Assembly: GCA_934563745.1 (NCBI GenBank)
Contig: CAKTHE010000016.1
Coordinates: 1 to 52,904 of the forward strand
DNA: 52,904 nucleotides
Direction of reading: 5' to 3'
From: an uncultured Dysosmobacter sp.
GTDB taxonomy: Bacteria > Bacillota > Clostridia > Oscillospirales > Oscillospiraceae
A program made the translations under genes and the position numbers. Numbering within the stretch: position 1 is the first letter of the stretch; the number at the start of each line of letters is the position of its first letter. Below are positions 24,533 through 33,400 of the stretch, piece by piece. A model generated the notes under the pieces. It was given only the letters and a program-made list of their open reading frames with translations. It was not told where the DNA came from and searched no databases.

Positions 24533-26116
24533 TTAGGCCTCTTTGGCATCCATAATGGCCTTCAGGCCGCCCCAGTCCTCCTGGAACAGGCACGCGTCCA
24601 TGACCTTGAGGTCCGGAGAGATCCGGGGACGGAAGCCCATATTGGCGATAATGTCCTTGTCCAGGTCGATGCCCGGAGCGATCTCAATGAGCTCCAGACC
24701 ATCCGGAGTGAGCCGGAACACGCCGCGCTCGGTGATGTAAAGGACCTCCTGGCCGGATTCCACCGCGTAGTCGCCGCTGAAGGTGACCTGCTGCACGGAC
24801 TCGACGAACTTGCGGCTGCGGCCCTCCTGCACGATGTGGATCTTGCCGTCCTTCACTTCCGTTTTCAGCTTGCCGGCCATCATCGTTCCGCAGAAGATGA
24901 CCTTTTTGGTGGGCTGGGTGATGTCGATAAAGCCGCCGGGACCGTTGACCAGGGAGCCGAATTTACTGACATTGACGTTGCCGTGGGCATCGGATTCCGC
25001 AAGGCCCAGGAACGCCACGTTCAGGCCGCCGCCGTTATACCAGTTGACCTGCACGTCCTGGTCCAGAATGCACTCCGGATTGTAGTTGTTGCCGAAGCCC
25101 GCGCCGCCGACGATGGCCACGCCGCCGACGATACCGGACTCGCTGGTGGCCGTTACGTAGTCGGAGACGCCCTCTTCCACGCAGACGGAGGCAACGTTCT
25201 GGGGAATGCCGATGCCCAGATTGATGCTGTCCCCGCGGGAGATCTCCATGGCGGCCCGCCGGGCGATGACCTTCTGATCGTTCAGGGGGATCCGGGGAAT
25301 GGCACTGAGATTGGCCTTCACATTGCCGCACAGGGTGGGATTGTAATAGAAGGCTTCGTTCTGCAGATGCGTTTCCTCCGGCGTCTCACAAACCACCAGG
25401 TAATCGATCAGCACGCCGGGAATATGCACGTCTCTGGGATGCAGCGATCCGGCCTCGGCCAGGTATTTGGTCTGGGCAATGACGATTCCGCCGCTGTTTT
25501 TGACGGCCCGGGCCAAAGCCAGGGAGTCGCCGTTGATGCTTTCTTCCGAAAGAGAGAGGTTGCCGCGGGTGTCGGCCACGGTGCCGCGGATCAGGCCAAC
25601 ATTGAGCTTCATGCTCTTATAAAGCAGCCATTCCTCACCAGAGATGTTCACCAGATCCACGATGTCCTCTTTGGTGACCTCGTTCATCTTGGCGCCCTCC
25701 AGGCGGGGGTCCACATAGGTCCGCAGACCGATCTTGGTGATAAGACCGGGCGTTTTCCCCGCGATGGCGGGCCACAGTTGGTTGATGACGCCCATGGGCA
25801 GGCAATAGGCCTCGATCTTATTGTTCATGCACAGGTCGATCATGCCGGGCGTGGCGCCGATGAACCCGCCGATGTAGCGCTTGAGCATGCCCTCATGGGT
25901 CCAGCGGTTCCAGCCCCACTCCTTGGAGGGCTTGTCGCCCTGGTGAGCGCCGTAAATCAGCGTCAGATCCCGGGGACTGCCGTTTTCCAGAAAACGCTGT
26001 TCCGTTGCGCGGATCACGTCTTCGCACAGACCCATCAGAGCCATACCGGCGGAAGCGACCGTATCGCCGTTTTTGATCAGAGCGGCGGCTTCTTTTGCGG
26101 TGATGATTTTTGCCAC
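24533..26116 (-). CDS. Family I acyl-CoA:carboxylate CoA-transferase (YdiF type)
   Basis: A 527-residue single-chain family I CoA-transferase in which the alpha and beta halves are fused, as in YdiF. The N-terminal half has SAGMALMGLCEDVIRA and LTLIYGAHQGDK; the second half has GINLGIGIP-like SINLGIGIPQNVA and ATSESGIVGG, whose glutamate is expected to form the covalent CoA thioester. Start is GTG 26116 with GAGGAGGA upstream. As first gene of an operon with a hydratase-like protein and a symporter, it probably activates an imported acid by taking CoA from acetyl-CoA or another acyl-CoA. The acid is unknown. Confidence 0.92.
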   Translation of the reverse strand: MAKIITAKEAAALIKNGDTVASAGMALMGLCEDVIRATEQRFLENGSPRDLTLIYGAHQGDKPSKEWGWNRWTHEGMLKRYIGGFIGATPGMIDLCMNNKIEAYCLPMGVINQLWPAIAGKTPGLITKIGLRTYVDPRLEGAKMNEVTKEDIVDLVNISGEEWLLYKSMKLNVGLIRGTVADTRGNLSLSEESINGDSLALARAVKNSGGIVIAQTKYLAEAGSLHPRDVHIPGVLIDYLVVCETPEETHLQNEAFYYNPTLCGNVKANLSAIPRIPLNDQKVIARRAAMEISRGDSINLGIGIPQNVASVCVEEGVSDYVTATSESGIVGGVAIVGGAGFGNNYNPECILDQDVQVNWYNGGGLNVAFLGLAESDAHGNVNVSKFGSLVNGPGGFIDITQPTKKVIFCGTMMAGKLKTEVKDGKIHIVQEGRSRKFVESVQQVTFSGDYAVESGQEVLYITERGVFRLTPDGLELIEIAPGIDLDKDIIANMGFRPRISPDLKVMDACLFQEDWGGLKAIMDAKEA

Positions 26117-26169
26117 GATAATTCCTCCTCTTTCTCGGTCTTAACAGATGTTCCGGTTGGATTGCCTAA

Positions 26170-26198
26170 ATTGTAACAATACCGGCGGGGCTTTTCGA
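26170..26198 (-). promoter_or_regulatory. Candidate promoter of the CoA-transferase operon
   Basis: On the minus strand TCGAAA (26193-26198), a 17-base spacer and TACAAT (26170-26175), 54 bases before the GTG start. Confidence 0.45.
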
Positions 26199-26456
26199 GT
26201 GGGCGAATTGTTGATTTTGCACAGCAAATAACAGGCAATCAAAGTGCTGCTTGGGCGATACGACTAGCAATTTCTAGGAAGAAAAGGAGCAGAACTAGCG
26301 GTTTTCTACCGAAACTACCGAAGGCTTCCACGGGGGCTTGATTTTTACGGGGGGATGTGTGAGAATAAGAAACAGAAAACGAAGATAAATGGAAAATACG
26401 AACTGCACGGAAGAGGCGGCTGACGGCCTTTTTCCGGATAAAAGAGAGATGATACC
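26199..26456. promoter_or_regulatory. Divergent control region between CoA-transferase and LuxR genes
   Basis: An AT-richer 340-base gap. It contains two direct CTACCGAA copies nine bases apart in phase (26306-26313, 26315-26322), a short dyad CTAG-CAATTT-CTAG near 26265, and a second ACTAGC at 26293. These are candidate sites for the divergently encoded LuxR-type protein. No clear plus-strand promoter is visible. Confidence 0.4.
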
Positions 26457-27296
26457 ATGCGATACACCTTGTCGGACCGGGAGTTTACATTCATTTCCCA
26501 GATGATCTATCGGATTAATACCTTGGACAGCTATGAGGCGGTCTCCCAAATGGCGCTCAAGCAGCTGCAGACCATCATTCCTTTTACCAAGGGGATCATC
26601 TTCCAGATTCGGGAGGAGCACCAGAAGCTGGTTTACCGGAATCCGGTGGTTCTGGATCCGCCCGGAGAGGACTATACGGAGATGGACCATCATTTCATGG
26701 ATGCGAATTACCGTTCGGACTGGCTGATGTATACGTCCTCCCCCTGGAGCAATACCTTCCGGCAGACGGATATCCGGGATGAAGAGACCTTTTTGAAAAG
26801 CGATCTGTACCGGGATATTTATGAAGCGCAGAACGTCTACTACGGGCTGCAGTCCATTCTGGTGCATCAGGATCACAAGCTGGCGCTGGTGGGCCTGTTC
26901 CGCCCCCAGGATGCATCGGACTTTTCGCCCCGGGATGAGTTCATTATGAGCTCCATCGCTCTGCACCTGGAGCTGAAGTATTACGAGCTTTATCTCAAGG
27001 AGGCCAAGCAGGAGGCCTATTCATCGGACCAAGCACAGGCCTTCCGCAAAAACGAGGATTTCCAGTTTTACATGATGCAGAAGTATAAGCTGACCAAACG
27101 GGAGATCGAGACCTGTCTGCTGATCAGCCTGGGCAAAAGCAACCAGGAGATCGCGACGGCGCTGTTTATCAGCAAGTCCACGCTGGATAAGCATCTTTAC
27201 AATTCTTACCGCAAGGTCGGCGTGAACAACCGGATGCAGCTGGTTCAGCTTCTGCTGGAGGAGCATGGTCAGTTTGACGCCGGCGTGCAGGGCTGA
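26457..27296 (+). CDS. LuxR-family transcriptional regulator
   Basis: A 279-residue regulator: residues 1 to about 190 form a GAF-like sensory region (for example FTKGIIFQIREEHQKLVYRN), and the C-terminal 65 residues are a LuxR/GerE helix-turn-helix (LTKREIETCLLISLGKSNQ, IATALFISKSTLDKHLYN, KVGVNNRMQL). AGAGAG lies before ATG 26457. It is divergent from the CoA-transferase/hydratase/symporter operon and is its most likely regulator; the ligand could be the operon's substrate or its CoA ester. That role is inferred from position only. Confidence 0.87.
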   Translation: MRYTLSDREFTFISQMIYRINTLDSYEAVSQMALKQLQTIIPFTKGIIFQIREEHQKLVYRNPVVLDPPGEDYTEMDHHFMDANYRSDWLMYTSSPWSNTFRQTDIRDEETFLKSDLYRDIYEAQNVYYGLQSILVHQDHKLALVGLFRPQDASDFSPRDEFIMSSIALHLELKYYELYLKEAKQEAYSSDQAQAFRKNEDFQFYMMQKYKLTKREIETCLLISLGKSNQEIATALFISKSTLDKHLYNSYRKVGVNNRMQLVQLLLEEHGQFDAGVQG

Positions 27297-27336
27297 GAAA
27301 ACGGGCCGCCGCGGCCCACAGAATTTGTAAAAGTGC

Positions 27337-27365
27337 TTGCAATCGGCGTGTATAGGGTATAAAAT
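27337..27365 (+). promoter_or_regulatory. Promoter of efp
   Basis: TTGCAA (27337-27342), 17-base spacer, TAAAAT (27360-27365), leaving a leader of about 90 bases before efp. Confidence 0.7.
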
Positions 27366-27459
27366 ATCAACGGTTCATTTTGCACTGAGATTATAAAGGA
27401 AGGGAAAATGTCCTCCAGGAAGGTCGTTTTCTCATTCGATTTTTAAGGAGGATTACAAG

Positions 27460-28026
27460 ATGCCTACGATTACGGCGGGTGATTTCCGCAACGGCGTTAC
27501 CTTTGAGATGGATGGAAAGATCATGACGGTGGTGGAGTTCCAGCACGTCAAGCCCGGCAAGGGTGCTGCTTTCGTCCGTACCAAGATGAAGAACGTGGTG
27601 ACCGGCGCCGTCACTGAAACGTCCTTCAACCCCACGGCCAAGTTCGAGCAGGCTTTTGTGGAGCGCAAGGATGCCGAGTACAGCTATAATGACGGCGATC
27701 TTTATTATTTCATGGATCCGGAGACCTATGATATGACCCCGCTGAACCGGGATGTCCTGGGCGATGCGTTCCGCTTCGTCAAGGAGAATACGGTCTGCAA
27801 GCTGGTAAGCTACAAGGGCAAGGTGTTTGCCGTGGAAGCGCCCAACTTCATGGACCTGGAAGTTACGGAGACGGAGCCCGGCCTGCGCGGCGATACGGCG
27901 ACCAACGTGACGAAGCCCGCTACGCTGGAGACCGGCGCCGAGATCAAGGTGCCCCTGTTCATCAACACTGGTGACCGGATCACGGTGGATACCCGTACCG
28001 GCGAATATCTGAGCCGCAGCAAATAA
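27460..28026 (+). CDS. efp: Elongation factor P
   Basis: EF-P binds the ribosome E site and relieves stalling at polyproline stretches, such as could occur in proline-rich proteins like the LCP protein of this window. The 188-residue chain has the three beta-barrel domains of the family. Domain I has [18 protein letters not shown], where the tip lysine at PGKG is the modifiable position. The C-terminal domain has [20 protein letters not shown], the family signature. GGAGG precedes ATG 27460. It has its own promoter and terminator. Confidence 0.97.
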   Translation: MPTITAGDFRNGVTFEMDGKIMTVVEFQHVKPGKGAAFVRTKMKNVVTGAVTETSFNPTAKFEQAFVERKDAEYSYNDGDLYYFMDPETYDMTPLNRDVLGDAFRFVKENTVCKLVSYKGKVFAVEAPNFMDLEVTETEPGLRGDTATNVTKPATLETGAEIKVPLFINTGDRITVDTRTGEYLSRSK

Positions 28027-28033
28027 AAACGAG

Positions 28034-28062
28034 AAAGGGGAGGAGTTGATCCTCCCCCTTTT
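28034..28062 (+). terminator. Intrinsic terminator of efp
   Basis: GGGGAGGA/TCCTCCCC stem with loop GTTGA region, flanked by AAA and followed by CTTTT. Confidence 0.85.
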
Positions 28063-28151
28063 CAGCCGGCCCTTACCCGAAGCGCCGGCTTCATAAAACC
28101 ATCAAACGCTGATTTCAACGGAAACGAAGCGACAAGAAAGGAGCCATTGCT

Positions 28152-28577
28152 ATGGAAATTACCGAGAAGGTTGCCTATCTGAAGGGCCTGGCGGAGGGCC
28201 TGGGTCTGGATGCCCAGACGAAGGAGGGCAAGATCCTGCAGACTGTGATCGATGTGCTTGATGACATGGCACTGGAGATCGAGGACCTGAAGGACTGCCA
28301 TCTGGAGCTGAGCGAGGGCCTGGACGCCGTCAGCGACGATCTGGAAGACGTGGAGGACCTGGTCTACGGCGAGGATGAAGACGACGAAGACGAGGACGAG
28401 GATGACGAAAGCGAAGAGTGCTACGCCACCACCTGCCCCAGCTGCGAAGAGACGATCTATTTTGACGATTCCATTCTGGAAGACGGCGAAGTGATCTGCC
28501 CGAACTGCGGCGAAAAGCTGGAGTTTGACCTTTCCGATGAGGAGACGGACGACGAAGGCGGAGACGACGAGAACTAA
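28152..28577 (+). CDS. Acidic zinc-ribbon protein (CD1247-like N-terminal domain)
   Basis: A 141-residue protein of a clostridial family annotated as CD1247 N-terminal domain-containing. The N-terminal helical part is MEITEKVAYLKGLAEGLGLD and continues to about residue 70; a run of Asp and Glu follows (about 72-88); then a zinc-ribbon with CPSC and CPNC pairs (about 95-120), and a second acidic tail. AGAAAGGAG lies before the ATG. Function is unknown; the acidic stretches and zinc-ribbon suggest contact with a basic partner such as RNA polymerase or ribosome, which is speculation. Confidence 0.8.
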   Translation: MEITEKVAYLKGLAEGLGLDAQTKEGKILQTVIDVLDDMALEIEDLKDCHLELSEGLDAVSDDLEDVEDLVYGEDEDDEDEDEDDESEECYATTCPSCEETIYFDDSILEDGEVICPNCGEKLEFDLSDEETDDEGGDDEN

Positions 28578-28592
28578 GGTTTTTGCGCGGAC

Positions 28593-28630
28593 AAAAGAGC
28601 GGACCGGTATCCTCCGGTCCGCTCTTTTTT
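28593..28630. terminator. Bidirectional intrinsic terminator
   Basis: A 15-bp perfect stem (AAAAGAGCGGACCGG with its complement) followed by TTTTTT on the plus strand and flanked by TTTTGTCC on the minus strand. It serves the zinc-ribbon gene and perhaps the convergent coaW-sdpI unit. Confidence 0.9.
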
Positions 28631-28699
28631 GTTTATGTATTTTGCGGCGTGTGAAAAGCGAAACGCCCTGGGGACGCCTCTTCCCGCGGCGGACCGCGC

Positions 28700-29140
28700 T
28701 CAGCGGCGGCGCTTCAGGCGGCGGTCGGAATGGCTGCTTCCGTCGAAGCCGTGATAGTTCTTCCGCCGCCGGCCATCTTTTGTAAAGGCCTGACGCAGGT
28801 TGTACTCCGTCAGCAGAATGCCGCCCAGAAACGGGAGGATCTGGATCCCCAGCAGGATCTGGGCATAGTCGCCCAGCCAGGCGGCGCCCTTGTCCGCGTT
28901 CAGCCACATGGCGCCGATCGTCAGTGCCAGCGTCAGCCAGCCCAGAACGAACCAGGTTTTGCCGCAGTAGTGGTGGGCAAACCGCCAGGTGTCCTCATTC
29001 AGGATGGAGCGGGAGGTCCGGTATCCTAAGAAGCTGCCAACCTTCTTCGGCGGACGGTTGGAAAAAAGATAGCCGAAAACGATCATGACCACCGGTACGA
29101 TGGAGACCATCAGCAGTAAAAAAGCCGTAAACGTATTCAT
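28700..29140 (-). CDS. SdpI-family membrane protein
   Basis: A 146-residue membrane protein with about three hydrophobic helices. The segment NRPPKKVGSFLGYRTSRSILNEDTWRFAHHYCGK is split here between two typical SdpI parts: the KVGSFLGYRT turn and the DTWRFAHHYCGK region. SdpI of B. subtilis gives immunity to the SdpC toxin, but most relatives have no known toxin partner, and none is seen here. ATG 29140 has AGGAGA about 9 bases upstream and overlaps the coaW stop by four bases. A basic tail (SDRRLKRRR) ends the protein. Confidence 0.82.
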   Translation of the reverse strand: MNTFTAFLLLMVSIVPVVMIVFGYLFSNRPPKKVGSFLGYRTSRSILNEDTWRFAHHYCGKTWFVLGWLTLALTIGAMWLNADKGAAWLGDYAQILLGIQILPFLGGILLTEYNLRQAFTKDGRRRKNYHGFDGSSHSDRRLKRRR

Positions 29141-29976
29141 CGGGTGGGATCTCCTTTCAGACTGCACAGGGCGGCGCCGATGGCCGTGGCAAACACCGCG
29201 TTTTCCGGAACGATGAATTTTACTCCGTACAGCCGCCGGAAATCCTCAGCCAGCTGAGCCGTCTGGGGAAGGGTCGCCAGAGAACCGGTCAGAATCGCCG
29301 TGTCGGTTTTGCAGCTGGAGCAGGCCAAAACCGACATAGTCCCGATGGACTGCAGCACCAGGTTGACGGTACCGGCGGCCAGATCGGCCGGGGAGGCATC
29401 GGAAGAGAGCTTGCCGAAGTTTGCCGCCGTCATGTCCGGGGTCAGGGTGGAGGCCGGATCCCGGGAGATGTCCCGGATCTGCAGGTCCGTTTTCCCCAGG
29501 TCCCCCTGGGCGGAAAGCTCCTGAAACTGGCGGAAATGCTCCACTCCAGCCAATTTATGGCAAAGCCCGCGCAGCGTGCCGCCTCCCACGCCGCTGCCGC
29601 ACAGATGCCGCACCTGCCCATCGGCCGCGGCCCAGAGAAAGGCAGTTCCGGTTCCCATCGAGACCACCACGGCCTCCCTGGCACCGGACAGGGCCAGACC
29701 GCCGGTGCCGCAGGCGGAGAATTCACTGACGGTCCGGGTGGGAAGCCCGTAGATGGACTCGTCCACAAAGGAGGCGCCCACGCCGGTGAGGACCACCTGA
29801 CAGACCTGCTGCAGCGACAGATGATTGGAGGAAAGATAATTGCCCAGCGCTCCGTAAAGAGAAGTCAGCTGATCCTCCGCCCGGACCCGCAGGACCGAGA
29901 GAAGCGAACCGTCCTCCCGAAGGCCGACGATCTTGGTAGTGGAGCCGCCGATATCGATTCCGAGAATCACATTCAT
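29137..29976 (-). CDS. coaW: Type II pantothenate kinase
   Basis: CoaW phosphorylates pantothenate, the first step of coenzyme A synthesis. It is an ASKHA-fold kinase of 279 residues, with GIDIGGSTTKIVG at the N-terminus (phosphate 1 loop), VSEFSACGTGGLAL, VVSMGTGTAFLWAA and SGVGGGTLRGLC. Type II enzymes of Staphylococcus are refractory to feedback by CoA. ATG 29976 has GGAAGGA upstream; an in-frame start 129 bases earlier would add residues not seen in the family. It is coupled to the sdpI-like gene downstream. Confidence 0.9.
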   Translation of the reverse strand: MNVILGIDIGGSTTKIVGLREDGSLLSVLRVRAEDQLTSLYGALGNYLSSNHLSLQQVCQVVLTGVGASFVDESIYGLPTRTVSEFSACGTGGLALSGAREAVVVSMGTGTAFLWAAADGQVRHLCGSGVGGGTLRGLCHKLAGVEHFRQFQELSAQGDLGKTDLQIRDISRDPASTLTPDMTAANFGKLSSDASPADLAAGTVNLVLQSIGTMSVLACSSCKTDTAILTGSLATLPQTAQLAEDFRRLYGVKFIVPENAVFATAIGAALCSLKGDPTR

Positions 29977-30155
29977 AGAACGTCCTTCCGGCTCCGCGCG
30001 TTCCGGCGGAGCCTGTATGAATTGCCGGCCTCTGCCGCGGAGAGCGGCCGGGCTTTTTGGCACAAATACGGCCTTTATTGTAGAAGAATCCGCCCTAAAA
30101 GTCAACCGGAACCGCCGCAGCCGGGTGCATCGGGAAAAGAAAAAGGGAAAAATGA

Positions 30156-30184
30156 TTGCTTTCCCGGAATGCGGGGCTTATAAT
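30156..30184 (+). promoter_or_regulatory. Promoter of pncB
   Basis: TTGCTT (30156-30161), 17-base spacer, perfect TATAAT (30179-30184), 47 bases before the pncB ATG. Confidence 0.8.
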
Positions 30185-30231
30185 AAAGCCTATCTTTTAA
30201 AAGGCGCCCGACGCGCCTGTGGAGGCACTGC

Positions 30232-31683
30232 ATGAGAACAGAAGAGAAGCTCAACATGACGATGTTGTGCGATTTTTATGAGCTGACCATGGGAAATGGT
30301 TATTTTCAGTCCGGCATGATGGACCGGATCACATATTTTGACGTGTTCTTTCGGAAGGTTCCGGACGGCGGCGGCTTTGCCATCGCCGCGGGGCTGGATC
30401 AGCTGATCGACTATATTGAAAACCTGCACTTCAGCGAGGAAGACATTGCCTATCTGCGGGGGCGCAAGTTGTTCAGCGAGGCGTTTCTGGAGTATTTGCG
30501 GACCTTCCGCTTCACCGGCGACATCTGGGCTGTGCCGGAGGGGATGCCCGTTTTCCCGCGGGAGCCGGTCGTGACGGTCCGAGCCCCGGCCATCCAGGCG
30601 CAGCTGATCGAGACGTTCACGCTTCTGACCGTGAACCATCAGAGCCTGATCGCCACAAAGGCCAACCGGGTGACCCGGGCGGCCCGGGGGCGGACGGTCC
30701 TGGAATTCGGTTCCCGCCGGGCCCAGGGGGCCGACGGGGCCATCACCGGTGCCCGCGCCGCCTACATCGGCGGCTGCAAGGGAACGGCCTGCACCATTTC
30801 CGACCAGCTTTACGGGGTGCCGGCCGGCGGTACGATGGCACATTCCTGGGTCCAGATGTTTGACAGCCAGTATGAGGCGTTCAAAACGTACTGCCAGATC
30901 TATCCCACCAACGCAACGCTCCTGGTGGACACTTACAATGTCCTCAAATCCGGCGTGCCGGATGCGATCCGCGCATTTAACGAGGTGCTTCGCCCGCTGG
31001 GGATCACCCAGTGCGGGATCCGTCTGGACTCCGGCGATATGGCGTATCTGACCCGCAAGGCCCGGGAAATGCTGGACGAGGCCGGCTGGACCGGCTGCAA
31101 GATCTCGGTGTCCAATGCCCTGGATGAGTATCTGATCCAGGACCTGCTGCTGCAGGGCGCCCAGATCGATATGTTCGGCGTGGGCGAACGGCTGATCACC
31201 GCCCGGAGCGAGCCGGTCTTCGGCGGCGTATACAAGCTGGCGGCGGTGGAGGATGCCCAGGGGAACATTATTCCCAAGATCAAGGTCAGCGAAAACGTGG
31301 AAAAGATCACAAACCCGCACTTTAAAAAGGTCTATCGCCTCTATGACCGGGAGACCGGCAAGGCAGAGGCGGATTATATGTGCATTCACGACGAGACGGT
31401 GGACGATACCCGGCCGCTGGAGATTTTTGATCCCGACGCGGTCTGGAAGCGGAAGACCCTGACGAATTTCCAGGCGCGGGAGCTGCAGGTCCCGGTTTTC
31501 CTGGGCGGAAAGCTTGTGTATCAGCGTCCGGCCCTGAAGGAGATCCAGGCGTACTGTGCGCAGCAGGTGGATACGCTTTGGGATGAGGTCAAGCGGTTTG
31601 ATAATCCGCATACCTACTATGTGGATCTTTCCCAAAAGCTTTGGGATGTCAAGCAGGCGCTGCTGCTTGAGAGCAATCACTGA
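30232..31683 (+). CDS. pncB: Nicotinate phosphoribosyltransferase
   Basis: It joins nicotinate to PRPP to give nicotinate mononucleotide, the entry to the Preiss-Handler NAD salvage route; the product is the substrate of NadD encoded earlier in the window. The 483-residue chain has FYELTMGNGYFQ at the N-terminus, EFGSRRAQGADGAI, GVPAGGTMAHSW with the histidine phosphorylated in this family, and IRLDSGDMAYLTRKAREMLD. GGAGG precedes the ATG. It is a single gene with its own promoter and terminator. Confidence 0.96.
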   Translation: MRTEEKLNMTMLCDFYELTMGNGYFQSGMMDRITYFDVFFRKVPDGGGFAIAAGLDQLIDYIENLHFSEEDIAYLRGRKLFSEAFLEYLRTFRFTGDIWAVPEGMPVFPREPVVTVRAPAIQAQLIETFTLLTVNHQSLIATKANRVTRAARGRTVLEFGSRRAQGADGAITGARAAYIGGCKGTACTISDQLYGVPAGGTMAHSWVQMFDSQYEAFKTYCQIYPTNATLLVDTYNVLKSGVPDAIRAFNEVLRPLGITQCGIRLDSGDMAYLTRKAREMLDEAGWTGCKISVSNALDEYLIQDLLLQGAQIDMFGVGERLITARSEPVFGGVYKLAAVEDAQGNIIPKIKVSENVEKITNPHFKKVYRLYDRETGKAEADYMCIHDETVDDTRPLEIFDPDAVWKRKTLTNFQARELQVPVFLGGKLVYQRPALKEIQAYCAQQVDTLWDEVKRFDNPHTYYVDLSQKLWDVKQALLLESNH

Positions 31684-31698
31684 AAAGCGAAGAGCAAT

Positions 31699-31739
31699 GC
31701 GGCTCTGCCGGGCGGATCCCGGCGGGGCCGCCGCTTTTT
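31699..31739 (+). terminator. Intrinsic terminator of pncB
   Basis: GCCGGG-CGGAT-CCCGGC core within an outer GCGGC/GCCGC stem, followed by CGCTTTTT, 15 bases past pncB. Confidence 0.8.
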
Positions 31740-31747
31740 AAAGAGCC

Positions 31748-31776
31748 TTGCAGAGCGGGCGGAAAACGGATATAAT
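31748..31776 (+). promoter_or_regulatory. Promoter of cls and the lipoylation cassette
   Basis: TTGCAG (31748-31753), 17-base spacer, perfect TATAAT (31771-31776), about 50 bases before the cls start. Confidence 0.82.
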
Positions 31777-31828
31777 GAATAGATGAAATTCATACAGCGG
31801 GAAGCTGTGCCGGAGAAGGGAGCAATAC

Positions 31829-33385
31829 GTGCGCAAGGGATTGAAAATTCAGGAAAAGACAGAGCGCAGGATCTCTGCGGCTTTCCGCATTACGCTTTGC
31901 GTGGTGCTTTTCGCGCTGCAGCTGGCCATGATCTTTCTGCTGACCCAGTACATCCACGAGAAGATCTCGTTTGTATACGGCGCGCTGACGATTCTGGGCG
32001 CAGTTATGGCCGTGTGGATTTATACCCGCAGCGGCAGCCCGTCCTATAAGCTCAGCTGGATGTGCCTGCTGCTGCTGGTCCCGGTCGCCGGGCTGATCCT
32101 TTTTTATCTTTGGGGCGGGACCCACCAGGCCAAAACCCTGAGTCTGCGGCGGGTGCCCCTGCCGACCGAACGGAAGGCGGCCCGGGATAAAAGCCACAGC
32201 AACGTGACGGCCCTGAGCCGGGAGAACGGGGATCTGGGGCACATCGCTTCGTATCTGGAGCGGCAGGACTTTCTGCTTTACCGGAATACAGCCGCCCGCT
32301 ATCTGGAAAACGGCGCCGTGTTTTTTGACGACCTGGTCGAGCATCTGCGCCGGGCGGAAACCTATATTTTTATGGAGTATTACATCCTGGCGGAGGGAGA
32401 GATCTGGGATGAGATCTTCTCCGCACTGAAGGAGCGGGCTGCCGCCGGGGTGGAAGTGAAGCTGATCTTTGACGATTTCGGAAATATTACCCGCCTGTCC
32501 GATACCACGCTGCAGGCGATCCAGGACGCGGGGATCGAGGTGGCGGTCTTCAATCCGGTCCATCGTTATGTAAACCGGCTGTACTTTAACTATCGGGACC
32601 ACCGGAAGATCACGGTGATCGACGGATTTTGGGCCTATACCGGCGGGATCAACATCGGCGACGAATACGCCAACCGGATCAAACGCTTTGGCTATTGGAA
32701 GGATACCGGGGTCCGGCTGGAAGGCGAGGGTGCCTGGGGGCTGGCAGCCCTGTTTATCCAGATGTGGAAGATGCTGGGGCGCACGCTGCCCAATGAAGAT
32801 GACTATTACCGCCCCCGGCAGGAGACGTCTGCCCCGGGCTGGTGCCAGACCTTTGCGGACGGTCCGCTGAACAATCCGGATAACCCCATCGAGGATACCT
32901 ATCATCTGCTGATCGGGGCGGCCCGCCGCTTTTTGTATATCACCACGCCCTATTACGCGGTGGAGGAGTCCATGCAGAAGGCCCTTTGCATTGCGGCGGA
33001 GTCCGGCGTGGATGTGCGCTTGCTGGTGCCGGCGATCCCGGATAAGAAGTACGCCTATATGGTGGCGGAGACCTATTGGGGCGAGCTGCTGCGCCATGGG
33101 GTCAAGATCTATAAATATACGCCGGGGTTCCTGCACGCAAAAAGCGTGATGGTGGACCGGGAGGCGGCGCTGATCGGCAGCACCAACATGGATTACCGGA
33201 CCTTTCAGCTGCACTATGAGTGCGCCGTGCTGACCTATCGTTCGCCGATGGTGGAGTCTATGCTGGAAGATATGGACCAGATCATGGACGAGAGCAGCAC
33301 CTACACCTTGGAGGACTGGAACAGGCGCCCCTGGTACCGCAGGGCGGTGGCTTCGGTGCTGAAGCTGTTTGCCATCTGGCTGTAA
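31829..33385 (+). CDS. cls: Cardiolipin synthase
   Basis: A phospholipase D-superfamily enzyme that condenses phosphatidylglycerol molecules to cardiolipin. Two or three N-terminal membrane helices (residues about 17-100) are followed by two HKD domains: HRKITVIDGFWAYTGGIN in the first and HAKSVMVDREAALIGSTN in the second, with YITTPYYAVEES before the latter. Length 518 residues is usual. The start is GTG 31829 with GAAGGGAG upstream. It is first in a transcript that continues, 15 bases later, into the lipoylation cassette, with no terminator between. Confidence 0.95.
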   Translation: MRKGLKIQEKTERRISAAFRITLCVVLFALQLAMIFLLTQYIHEKISFVYGALTILGAVMAVWIYTRSGSPSYKLSWMCLLLLVPVAGLILFYLWGGTHQAKTLSLRRVPLPTERKAARDKSHSNVTALSRENGDLGHIASYLERQDFLLYRNTAARYLENGAVFFDDLVEHLRRAETYIFMEYYILAEGEIWDEIFSALKERAAAGVEVKLIFDDFGNITRLSDTTLQAIQDAGIEVAVFNPVHRYVNRLYFNYRDHRKITVIDGFWAYTGGINIGDEYANRIKRFGYWKDTGVRLEGEGAWGLAALFIQMWKMLGRTLPNEDDYYRPRQETSAPGWCQTFADGPLNNPDNPIEDTYHLLIGAARRFLYITTPYYAVEESMQKALCIAAESGVDVRLLVPAIPDKKYAYMVAETYWGELLRHGVKIYKYTPGFLHAKSVMVDREAALIGSTNMDYRTFQLHYECAVLTYRSPMVESMLEDMDQIMDESSTYTLEDWNRRPWYRRAVASVLKLFAIWL

Positions 33386-33400
33386 CGGAGGGAGAAACAC

